Assembly (NCBI GenBank): GCA_029891345.1
Contig: CM057009.1
Span: forward strand, 229,081,120-229,145,119
Length of the DNA stretch: 64,000 nucleotides
Reading direction: 5' to 3'
Origin: Dryococelus australis
Lineage: Eukaryota; Arthropoda; Insecta; Phasmatodea; Phasmatidae
Positions 23,133-33,990 of the stretch are shown here, one piece after another. The position numbers and the translations under genes were made by a program. The first letter of the stretch is position 1. The number at the start of each line of letters is the position of its first letter. The notes below the pieces were generated by a model. The model was not told the origin of the DNA, searched no databases, and was given only the letters and a program-made list of their open reading frames with translations.

Positions 23133-25716
23133 TTACTGATATAACTTATGCGCCTACTTTCCTCAACATGGCAGCAATTAATTTTAAAAAAATGTCTTAA
23201 AAACTGAGTTGGTAGGTAGGACTTGACTTCTCTTTGAAAGCAGAAATGAAACTAGAAACGTATGCAACTTTAGTGAGACAATTACTAATGCATACCTACC
23301 TGACCCGGGAATTAAACCCAGAAAACTTTGTACAATATGCTAGTGTGCAATGCACTGCATTATGGAGGTAGTGTGAAATGCACTGCATTATGGAGGTCGG
23401 ATTCAAAGCACCAACTTCGGATTTAATCACTACAATGTTTTGAATTATAGGGTTTACTAAACGAGAATATTTAGGGGGGCCATTACTTAAAAAATTAGTG
23501 GCTGAGACACGTAAAACTTGTAAGTTTACATGGTCTACCATAGTGCTACATATGTGAAGAATTCTGTGGAAATCGGTTGCTTGGTCCCTGAGATATACCA
23601 TAAAAAATCTTTATTTGCTTATTTAAGGCTATGGTACAAAATTTCCAAAATTTGTAATTTATAAAAAAATTTGTAATGTATAGTATCCGCATACAAAATT
23701 CTGTTGAATTTGTTTAAATTGTTTAATATATGTGACAAACTTACCTAAATTATTTAGGAAGCCTCCATTTGAACATCATTGTCTGACCCATTTAAATCAC
23801 GATCATTTATAAGCACAGCTGTAGCGTTTATAGAGTACACGATTTTGTACAAATTAGTTGAATTGGTCAGTGTAACACTTTGGAGGAATCGGTTGATTGG
23901 ACCTCGAGATATGGTATAAAACCTCCATAATTTTCATAGGGCGATCTTCATAAATGGAGGACAAATAATTAATGTAGTAGAACATTCGAAGACTGCATAT
24001 TGCCACTTCGTAAATATAGCCCACAAAACCTAAATCATTTTATAGCCGTCATTCTGAAAAAAAGTGTGTCATAATTTAAAAATTAATATAATAATATGTG
24101 GTTTAACAGAGTACAACATTTTCGCTAAATTTCGTAAGAATAGGTTGATTGTTTTCTGAAACATGGCATAAAAAATGTATTTTTTATTGGTGGGGCTATC
24201 ATATAAAATGGCAGAGAAATGAGGCTCGGCTTAAACATATTTGATGGTTGTTATAGGCACTGCCAGCATACAAACTTAAGATGGAATTTGTTTCGTTGAT
24301 AAAATACTTTAACTGAATGTAATTATTTATATAACCACCATATTGAAACTATGTGCCTGAGATACTTAAAACATACTAGTTTACACAACCTGCTGCAGTA
24401 ATGTTTATTTGCCAAATTTTGTAGGAATCTGTCAATTGTTTCCCGAGATGGGACACAAAATTTTTATATATTATAATGTCGCTATCTTACATAATTGAGG
24501 ACAAAAGATGCCTCGTTTAGATACAGTTGATAGTTGCAAAACATATTGCCCGCATACAAAGTTAAGTTGGAATTTTTTACATGCTGGTAGTTTCAACAAT
24601 ATAGCATTCATAGCTAAAAATTACTATATGGCCGCCATTTGAAAATAAGTGTCTCACATGCTTAAAACATACTTCATAAGAACATCTGCTATATTTTATA
24701 GGAATCGGTCATTTATTTCCTGAGGTATGACATACAATCGTCATTTATTTGCATGGTGCTATCTTAAAAATGGCTCAGAAAATATGCTCTGTGTAGATAC
24801 AGTTGACAAATGTAATATATACTGCCCTAATACTAAGTTATGTTGGAAATGTTTACATAGATTCGACGATATAGCATTCTAACCTTAAATGACTATGCAA
24901 ACGCCATTTTGAAAATAAGTCTCTGGCATGCTAAAAAAAATATAATTTAACATCATCTCAATCATATCTAACTGTTTGCCAAATTTGGTACGAATGGTTT
25001 ATTTTTACCGACATATAACAGAACACCTTTATTTATTTGTATGGTGCTATCTTTAAAAATGGTCGACAAAAGTGGTTATCTGTTGGTATATATGATATCC
25101 CTAACAGATACTTTCAATATACGAAATGTCAAAATTCTTTAAATGGTATGGCAGATATACCAAATAAATCGAAAGAATTTGTATGACCGCGATTTTGAAA
25201 TAAAATTTTAATAAACATTAATCAATATACGTTTACTTGGCCAATCATAATGTTACTTGCATTAATAATTGGGTCATAATTAGTTAAATAGTTATCGAGA
25301 TGTAATGAAAAATCTTAATTTTTATTAGGTGCAACTTTACAAAATGGCGAACTAACAACAATAGCCGTCTCGAAATTTAATGATTACATAAATCTTTGCT
25401 GGAATAAAAAACTTGGTTTAAAACGGTTGAATGATTCCGAAATATATGTCGCCCTAATTTGTAAATGGCTGCCCTTTTGAAAGTAAGTGCTCGACGTGGT
25501 TTATAACCATAAAAGTGAAGTGTCCTTACTGAATACAATAAATATATCATGTTTGGCGAAATGTGGAACATGCGTTAAAAATTGAAAGGGGTCACACTTG
25601 CGCTTAGATACGCACACTGACAAACACACACACATTCACGCCTACACACGCACACATACACACACCCAGACAGGAAATAATATCTCGTAAGCCTTTCTTT
25701 TCTTCAGAAAGTAGGC
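23133..25716 (+). mobile_element. Modular ~280-bp-period repeat element, copy 1 (longest)
   Basis: It begins TACTGATATAACTTATGCGCCTACTTTCC-like (from about 23133) and ends GAAAGTAGGC at 25716, so CCTACTTTC and GAAAGTAGG form short inverted ends. The inside is built of about seven diverged units. Each contains an AATCGGTTGATTG..CCTGAGATATG-like block, then TTTATT..GGTGCTATCTTA.AAAATGG, then GCCATTTTGAAAATAAGTG. The GGTGCTATCTT-like block recurs near 23623, 23940, 24193, 24480, 24757, 25040 and 25330. A CA-rich tail precedes the right end. There is no continuous ORF, so it is non-autonomous. Related copies are at 44789-45945 and (inverted) 46264-48345. Confidence 0.7.
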
Positions 25717-26559
25717 TAAAAATAAAAATTATAAAATTGCGGTGCACAGCATTCTAACACACATTATTTCACTTCAAAGTCGTTACCTCACGAACTTAAC
25801 TACCACGCCGACGTTGAATCTTAGTAAGAAAATCGTTTGTAATAAAAGTATTGATTGTACATTTTTTTATTTTAAATTACATGTCCTTTCTTTCCGTTTT
25901 TAGTTTAATTGGGATAGTTAAGATTGTTATTAAAAATAGTACATATTAATGCAATCACTTCACCACATTTCGTGAAGTTTGAACATTCAAACTGAGCGCT
26001 ATGATGGTTACGTGAAAAAGAATTTATAAATTGAATATTCATGTTACCTCGTAAAATGGTATTATAGAAAACAAAACCCACATTCAAAAAAGTATATATT
26101 TTAAAAGTTTTAATGTTACGTGTTATACTTATTATTTGACACATCCTGTTTAACTGAAGCAGCAGACAAAAAATAATCACTATGAAACAGTGAATTAAAT
26201 TGTTGATGAATCAGTGGGAAATGTCATTGAATCAATAATTGTAGGCAAATTGGCATTTATTTACAAATTCTCCAGTTAAATTGCCTGAAATGACATGAAT
26301 AAGTCAGGTGCTGTTAACTGATTGAGACAGTGAAATTCTCAGTGATTCTTATTTAGAACGTAATTATACTTTTAATGAGTATATATAATACCTTTATATA
26401 GTATATCATACATTGCTACGTAAAAGAGTTTCCATCGAAAACTGTCACTGCGCCTCCATATTTACTCAACTGTAACAACCTGGTTATCTTCTTAGTCGTC
26501 GGGAGCTTAGATCCTGCACAATATTTTCTGCTCAATTATTTTTACGTCGTATGCCATAT
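25717..26559. other. No gene seen
   Basis: AT-rich spacer between the modular repeat and the Tc1/Polinton nest. Nothing recognised. Confidence 0.5.
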
Positions 26560-26734
26560 TGCACAATACACTGTTTATGAAAATAGCTACACCCAGAAAG
26601 AATGGCCCTCATGAATCCTAACTCGGAGTGTGTGTACAACATACTAATGTGTGTGGCCGGAAAGCTCAGCGTAATGCAAAGCTCAGTCAGTGAAGAGCCG
26701 TCAAACAAAGTGAAAGCAAGTGCCAGCACGCCTT
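26560..26734 (+). mobile_element. Probable 5' leader of Tc1-like element, left of Polinton
   Basis: GC-richer than its surroundings and ending CCAGCACGCCTT at the Polinton border. If the Polinton and one target copy are removed, this joins at the six-base overlap (C/T)GCCTT to the transposase reading frame at 37044, so it is inferred to be that element's 5' untranslated leader. A short ACAATACAC at 26562-26570 might belong to its terminal repeat; the outer border is not firm. Confidence 0.5.
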
Positions 26735-27400
26735 AGTAGTAGGAGTGTGGCAGTTCTGGACCACTTTTGATTATTTGGATTATCGATTAGATTAATTGGA
26801 TAAGTTAGGTCAATTAAATTGTTTGGATTAATCCGAAAAATGGATTGGATTTTATTATATAATCTCTATCCGATGAAATCAATCTGCTGACATTTTATTG
26901 ATAAAATATATATTTTTTAAATTTTTAATTAGTTTGATTGAATCTTATGTATATTTGGTAAGTAAAATAGTGGCATAAGGGTAATTGTTTTTAATTTTTA
27001 GGGAGCAGCAGCATCGATGTTGACACTTGGACATATATCGGTCGACTAAGGTGGCTAGGTGTGGGGTTGGTGTGAATGTAGTATGTAATAGTATTAAAAT
27101 TCATATTTTTATGGTTAAATGTGGTATTGAGGAGGGAGAAGGGAAGGAAGAGAGCAGGGATTAGGAGTTCCTTCCTCTTTCCGGTGTTGGACCGACTGAA
27201 GGGTAGCACCAAGACACTTCTGCTTGGACCAGTGTGAGACAGTATACTGTAATATGTGTAATGGCTGAGTTCGGAAACGTGTCTTTCCAAATGGATGTTT
27301 CAAAATAACGAAGAATAGTATTTCGGCAAAATCAAATGATAAGAAAATATGTAATTTAAATACCTTTTGAAAGAAGACATATTGTATTCAAAAGCAATGT
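26735..27400 (+). repeat. Left terminal inverted repeat of Polinton
   Basis: It pairs with the reverse complement of 36390-37043. Shared blocks include CCACTTTTGATTA at the outer end, GCAGCAGCATCGAT in the middle, TGTGGTATTGAGGAGGGA, and TTGAAAGAAGACA at the inner end. Divergence is substantial, with small indels. Confidence 0.9.
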
Positions 27401-28547
27401 GATATGAACATCGAGCTGTGAAATTAAGAAAATTAAAATTTAACCCACAGACACTGTTCAACTTAACAGGTAGAGTGGGGTTTTCACTAATATATACATT
27501 GTTCTTTATTAATTTCGTTCAGTCAAGTTTTGGATCTCGTACAATCAACATGTTTTCCCCCAGGAAACCATTACATTAACATCAAACCAGGAAAGTCTAA
27601 TGTGTCCTACTCTTTACGGTATAATAGTCTTTTAAGAGAGTTTGCAGAGACTTGTGACAGTATATTTCATGATGTGATTCAATGTAGTGATACAACAAAA
27701 TGACCTATTCTACATGACTGCAACTGTGCCTCTTTCCGCTAGCATTGAAACCCATCTACTCACACTATGTTGAAACATATCTGTATCTTGTTTAAAGTGC
27801 TGTCTTAAATTCTCCTGAATGTAAAATTGTTTTTATCCAAACTGAGAGAAATAAACCAGGACATAACAAAATCTCCTTCCTTGAAAGTACTCTTCAAGAA
27901 CAGAATTTAGTGCCAATTATAAGAAAGTGTATGAGAGCAGTGTTTACCATGGTGGCAAACAGCCTATGATGTATAAGTTATGTTAAAATAGTTGGTATAC
28001 ATGTTTTCGAGACACCCTACACCCCTGTTTGTTTGTTAAAATAATTGGTATGTATGTATTTGAAACATCCTACTTTTGCTTGATAAAATATATGTTATGT
28101 AATTTTCGACACAACCTGTTTGTTGTGAACATTGTGAGACATCCTGTATATATTGTGTGAAAATTTTGTTATGTTTTGAGACATGCAGGGATTCTTATTT
28201 TGTAAATAAATGTTTTTTTTTTATTTTATTGTGTGTTATTGTGAAATAACTTGCTTTAAAAACTCAGAAATACATTACATTTGTAACCTTAAGAAACCAA
28301 AAGTATCATTGTGAGAAATATAGTTGTTTACTTGGTTAATCAAATGTCTTAACAGAGAGGCATAGGAAAATGGATTATCCCCGAGAAACCATAAATCCAC
28401 CTATTGGTTTGTCAAAGCTTTAGTTAAAACTATTAAAGGTAGTGGCTGTATCCAGAAAAGATGTCTGTTAAAAAACGTATTATTTTCAATAATAATGTTC
28501 ATTGCATCAAACTAATAACAGAAAAATATTTAATTCATGTCGCCGAC
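27401..28547. other. Polinton interior, no gene recognised; short ~50-bp repeats at 27980-28190
   Basis: No domain seen on either strand. At 27981, 28035, 28081 and 28158 a GTTAAAATA.TTGGTATGTATGTTTTCGAGACA-like unit of about 50 bases recurs in degenerate form. Confidence 0.45.
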
Positions 28548-28670
28548 CTCAGTGGCACAATTGGCTGCATATCTGCTTACAGTACAGAGGTTCTAGGTTC
28601 GAAACCCAGGTAAGGCACAGATGATATAAGTTAGTCTGTAGGCCATTGCCCTTATAAACTTTCAAACTTA
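28548..28670 (+). repeat. SINE copy, tRNA-derived head
   Basis: It starts GCCGACCTCAGTGGCACA and carries GTTCTAGGTTCGAAACCC (B box), GTAAGGCA and ATATAAGTTAGTCTGTAGGC. The same blocks in the same order occur at 46014-46198. It lies inside the Polinton. Its 3' border and target duplication are not clear. Confidence 0.72.
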
Positions 28671-29240
28671 ATAGACATTCCAAAACAATATAACATTCTT
28701 TCACGGATTTATGCACGAATCATCTAATATTTGATAAGTAAATATTTTAATTGATTTTCCCCAATTCAAAATAGAAATGCATTAGCATATGTTAAAGGTT
28801 ACAAAAAAAGTTACTAAATGATTAAAAAATCTTTCATTCCATAGTGCTTTAACAGATTGTATTTCAAAACATTTCAGAATATAAATTTGTTTGTGTGCAA
28901 AAAATGCATTTAAATTAATCATTATTACTGATTAAATATGCATTATTAAAACTATAGCACCTTCCAATTCAAATTCAAGAAAGTTTACATGATAAAGTTC
29001 AGAAAATGCATTCGTCCGTGAAATTAGCCTTTTAATTTCGTAATTTTGTTATGAATTTTATTAAATATTAAGGGGAAAATATTATTCAGATGATAGAAAT
29101 ACATGTTAATATCATTTCGAACGATTTTCCATATACATGTGTGTATGTGTGTGTGTGGAATGGTAAGGGGGAGGGGGAGGCAGGAGCCAAGTGTATATAT
29201 ATGGTGCCCTAACCTGACCTCACCATTTGTCATCGAACCA
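28671..29240. other. Polinton interior, no feature seen
   Basis: AT-rich with a short GT-rich microsatellite near 29138-29157. No gene recognised. Confidence 0.45.
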
Positions 29241-29745
29241 ATGTGGGAGAAGGTTATCCCACCTCATATACCATGTCTGTGACCACTGTGTACTGACTGG
29301 TCTGAAATCCAGTTTCATTCAGCGCTCCTTTGGGCAACTGTGCTCCCCGCTCGCTGCCGCCACCCACCGTCGGTGACCTGCCGGCTGGCAGTGCCACCAC
29401 TGGGGGGTTAGCTCTCACTGGTCTACAGCAATAGGTTTCCAGCACTTTTGCTGTTCGGACCAACCATGTTCATCGCTAGATAACCGCTCTCTCAGGCATC
29501 GACCAGCTTCTGCCCAGGGATTCGACCACTGGTCACCCTCCTGATTGAGGCTCCGGACAGTGCCCATGTTACACCTGTGTGGCGGCAAGCTGTCTCGCCT
29601 GGGTTCAGGTACCAGATGCGCTAACTGCAGGCCTCTGGGCCCTGCCCACTCAGCCTGCAGGCAACAGGCAATCTCAGCTCACAGCCACTCAATGCTTTCT
29701 TTAACTACCACTTTTGGAATTGTGGTAGTAGACATTATGTAAGTA
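29241..29745. other. GC-rich block of unknown origin within Polinton
   Basis: Strongly GC-richer than its surroundings, with sharp edges. The plus-strand frame ending at 29742 contains L-C-G-G-K-L and C-A-N-C-R-P-L-G-P-A-H-S-A-C-R, a spacing reminiscent of Cys/His knuckles in retroelement Gag-like proteins. There is no full domain and no supporting neighbour. It could be a fragment of a LINE ORF1 or of a captured gene. Confidence 0.3.
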
Positions 29746-29942
29746 AACAGGAATAGCATTTAGTACCTTTTTATTCGTATTACAGTGCTGATATTGTGAC
29801 TATTTAATTGTTTTTTTAATTCTATATTTTTAATTAACATATTTTTCGTTCGTTTAATGTATGTTTCATTGTTGTAAATTATTTTTCGTTATTGCTATCA
29901 GAGATTTCTGATAACGTTTAAATATTTACTGTGCTTGGTAAG

Positions 29943-30330
29943 TCTCTGACTGTGAGTATGAATGATAGGTTAGAGAAAAATTATAGGTAGAAGAGCTTAT
30001 CCTCTTTAGGGTGTTGGAAGGTGCAATACACCTTGCTCCCTCTCTCTAGCCATGAATGATTGCATGTATGAAGGTGGGTGTAGACATGATGTCAGAGTGG
30101 GTGGGATGTTACATACTAAGTTAATTTTTAATAATTTTTTTAAAAAGTGGTTTTGGGTGGGTGTGTGACAGTGAGTATGAATGATATGTTAGAGAAAAAG
30201 TAGGGATAAGTGCCTACCCTCTTTAGGGTGTTGGAAGGTGCAATAAACCTTGCTCTCTCTCTGTAACAGTGGACGTTTCTGTGTATTATGATGGATGTAG
30301 ATATGATGTCTAAAGGGGTGGGAATAAAAC
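29943..30330. repeat. Two-copy direct tandem repeat, 220-bp period
   Basis: CTGTGAGTATGAATGAT, GTTAGAGAAAAA and CTCTTTAGGGTGTTGGAAGG, then a CTTGCTC/CTCTCT stretch, occur in the same order starting near 29945 and again near 30165. Confidence 0.8.
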
Positions 30331-30929
30331 AATTTAAAAAAATATATCGTATTTAAGTATTCATTTTATTAAATTATTACTATAAGAAAAATTGTTTTCT
30401 GAGTCACAAGCTAGTTCTGTATATGGTAGAGAGAGCTCGCTTAGGGAGTCGGAAAATATTTTTTTGCCCGATTCCTCAACATTAGCAGAGCCTTTGCCAA
30501 TCCTGAAGTAAAATGTTTTGCCCATCACGTTTGCTGCTAGGCTAACTAATGAACTGACACATTATGACATGGTTAACAGTGATGCAGATTTTGAAACTTT
30601 TTTCTTGAGGTGCAGGGTCTCTTTTTTTAAACTAACTACAGCATTAACTCTGCCAATAATGATTAGCAACACCATGATGTGCAAGCATTTAAAGTACTTT
30701 GTGGTGGAGGAAGGTGCTACAGAGACATTTTACTTTTAAAGTAAACATCTTCCCATCCTGCATTTGTCCGATGTTCACGAAATTTAGGATGAGACAATTA
30801 AGAGCCTTACCTAACCAACAGGCTTTAGGAATTTAGTGCTTGAGGCAGGGGCTAAGCAATGCAGCTAATATCGCATATGGATATCCATATTTCACAATAT
30901 AGGGCATTTAATATTGGTGCCATGCACAC

Positions 30930-33900
30930 TAAGTAACGCCATTTTATTACTGATAGGAAGGCCTGCATTAATTTACAGTGACCAAAGGGATTTTGTTTCA
31001 ACTATGCCATCAAATCAGTTTGTTTCCTGCCACACAACATGTTAACAGATTATCATCATATCCATATCTCGCGAGGTTTTGGACACTGAAGGTCTGTCAT
31101 CACCTGTAGTGATAGAGGCTATTTTTAAGTTCGAGGAGAACAATTCTGTTTCTATAAAGGTTTTCTGTGCTGTGGACAAAATTAGCACTATAATTGACGA
31201 AACCTATGATAAGGAAGAAGTAATCGTACCAATGTGTATTTCTCCTATACCTCATGCTTGCCATGTAAATGTATTCTCCATTTGTGCTAGTGGTAATGCC
31301 CAGCCTTTTCATTATATTTCAATTAGAAATTTGTCACGGATTGTTGGTAGTCACAGCAGTAAGAGAAAACATAAAAGGGATGTTTGCTATTAGTGTCTCC
31401 ATTATTTATAAACTGAGGAGATAATCACTAATTATACCTTTCTTTGCCAGCAACAGAAGACTGTCTGTAGTATTTTCCCCACTAGAAATGACAAGTACTA
31501 AGAATTTAATGATTACAGCAAACAGCACATATTGGGTTTTGTCGCCTTTTGTGATCTAGAAATTTGCGAGAGACCCTTGCCCACTTACCTACCCAGTAAT
31601 GAGATGACTAATACAACTATCATAAACCAACATGTGCCAAATGCTTGTAGCATTTCTTAGTTTGTTCATACAATCTGGCTTTATCTAACTACTTTGAGTT
31701 AGTGGGCAAGGACTGTATGTTCCAATAAGTAGATATATTCATTGAACCGACAAAGTGGGTTGCAGGAATTTACAGCGTGACTGTTCTGATAAACCCAAAA
31801 ATCCCACCTGATGAAGCAAGGTTCGTGGCACAGAATAGTTGTCATAGTTGTAAGAAAGAACTTGGTAGAGATTTTGTGGTCAACCATGGCCATGTTATAG
31901 GGGAAATCAGAGGTCGCACACATAATAAATGCAAATTGAACTTCAGGCTTCCCAAAAAACAACTTGTCGCTATCTTTCATAACCTGCAAAATTATGATAC
32001 TCAATTTCTCATAAAGCATTTGGCTGAATCTCATGTAACACAACCAGATGGAATTGTGGCATTTAAAAACCCAGGTAAAATCCAGGTGATTTTAATGACC
32101 TTAGATAAATATAAATCCATCACCAAACAAATTCCCAATGGGATTTAATTTAATGGAAAGGCACAATATTTCAAATTACATTTTATTGATTCGTTCTAGT
32201 TTATGAGCTCCTCTGGAAATTTTGGCAGGTAATTTACAGCCTGCACAATTGAGTATCACATTTTCGATGTTTCCAGACAATTCCCAATTTGAATTGTCAA
32301 AACAGAAGGCAGTTTTACCTTACAACTTTGTTAAGTCGACAGTATTTCTGATGTAGTCATCACTCCCACCAAAGGACACATTTCATGTTATGAAGGCGAT
32401 GGCATGAGCGATGAGGTTTACGCTCATGCCCAAGCTGCATAGGATGCAATCAACTGCCTAAACTTGTTGCAGAATGCCATTCACTATTTACGCATGGACA
32501 CTTGTTTTCTAGCAGATGTTTTTGATAATTTCAGACCTTATGTTTGGCTCATTACGGTTTTGACACCACCATGTACATCTCAGCTAATTTTTTTCCAGGG
32601 GATGCCGTATTGTCAATGACATTTGCATGGCTAGAGTTGTTGACCGACCCAGACATGTGTCTTTTTGTAGAAGGGTGGGGATAGAGGCAGCATTACCCAG
32701 GATTCCAGAAGGCGTGCTGAAGCCACTGATATATGTGAAGATTATGACCCCAGGGTGGCATCGAAATTTATCTGTTATTTCGACATAAATGGGCTGTATA
32801 GACGATGAAATGCAAGCTTCCAATTGGTAATTTTGTGTGTGTTGAGTAGGACTTGTTTTCATCATGGGATTTCGCGAAAACGGTTGATAATTATGACACT
32901 TGCTTTTTGGCATAAGTGGATTTGCCTTTTCCAGATGAATGGCACAATACTCTACCAGGTCTGCCTTTGATCCCAGTAACTAGCATACCTCCAAACTGCT
33001 CGCATTAAAAACTCTTTTTGACAATCATGCCACAGAAGGAATATGTTATACACTGTGAAACACTGAGACACTATTTGATTTATAGGGGCCAACCTTTACT
33101 ATGTTAATCGCATTCTGTGCTTTTAGCAGATTTCATGTATGGCACCATAAATCGAATTTAACTTTTACAAGTGTGCTCAGCCTGCGAACAAATTCGGGAA
33201 ATAGTTTTATAAGGTCATAAATATTTCCATGTATGGAAAAACCTTACAGAATGTCTGCTTGGAATGGGACATAAGAACAGTTTCAACGTATGACATGATT
33301 TACAGGGCCATAGAACTCTTAAGGCATCCTGCATTTAAGGTGTGGCAAATCCTCTATGAAAATATTTTTTTAATCAAGATGTCAACGCCTTGTGTTACGT
33401 TTAGCAAGCCTTTGTAAACTGGTGTTGCCATTCTCGACCTTTCGAAATTGACCCTTTATGAGTTTCATTATCAGTACATGCGTACAAAATTTCCTCCACC
33501 AGCATTGTCCCTTATATTGCAATTTGTCTCATTTAATCCATTGCTTGTCATATGTTTATAAATTAATTGCCCCATATTTTAAAGGGTAGTTTGATGCATT
33601 TAATTTTGCTCTCAATCCGCAAAAAATCTCATGTGTGAACAAAGGACGTGCCGAAGTTATGAAGGACGAATGTGCCAGCTGCATAGTCACAGAATTTGTA
33701 GGTTCATGTTCCATGCTTTATGCATACAGTGTTGCAAATGTGAAGTGTATACATAAGGTGAATGGTGTAGAAGCTAACATGTTGTAAAAACTCTGTTATG
33801 GGGATTATCAGAATTGCCTCGTTCATTGCAGTAGGATTTTGGCTACCCAATATCAGTTTCGTTTTTGTGGTCATGATGTCTACACCAAACATGTGGCCAA

Positions 33901-33990
33901 AGAAGTGTTATCGGAGTTGGATGATGAGTGCTTCATTGAGCCGGATGGAGTATCAACTGAACCCTTGGAGTACTACAAAATACCTCATTT
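30930..33990 (+). pseudogene. Polinton protein-primed family B DNA polymerase, pseudogene
   Basis: Replicates the transposon from a protein primer. Recognised across three frames: the N-terminal block near 31079-31393 (D-T-E-G-L, K-F-E-E-N-N-S-V-S-I, I-R-N-L-S-R-I-V-G-S); F-C-D-L-E near 31540 (3'-5' exonuclease motif I region); C-H-S-C-K-K-E-L-G and H-N-K-C-K-L-N (31830-31945), the Cys/His block typical of Polinton polymerases; F-H-N-L-Q-N-Y-D (exo II region); S-S-L-P-P-K-D-T-F (32360); F-L-A-D-V-F-D-N-F-R (32500); Y-F-D-I-N-G-L-Y (32770, polymerase motif A with its Asp); M-Y-G-K-T-L-Q-N-V (33229, motif B region); K-D-E-C and T-E-F-V-G-S (33665); and C-terminal H-D-V-Y-T-K and D-G-V-S-T. The Y-x-D-T-D motif C, expected near 33510, is unreadable. 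Many frameshifts and stops make it inactive. The spacing is near full length for the C-terminal three quarters. Confidence 0.9.

Noticed and set aside
23296-23601. Minus-strand frame with L-R-D-Q-A-T-D-F-H similar to a plus-strand frame at 47899
   Set aside because: The resemblance comes from two copies of the same non-coding repeat. Unit lengths vary and are not multiples of three, so a protein is unlikely.
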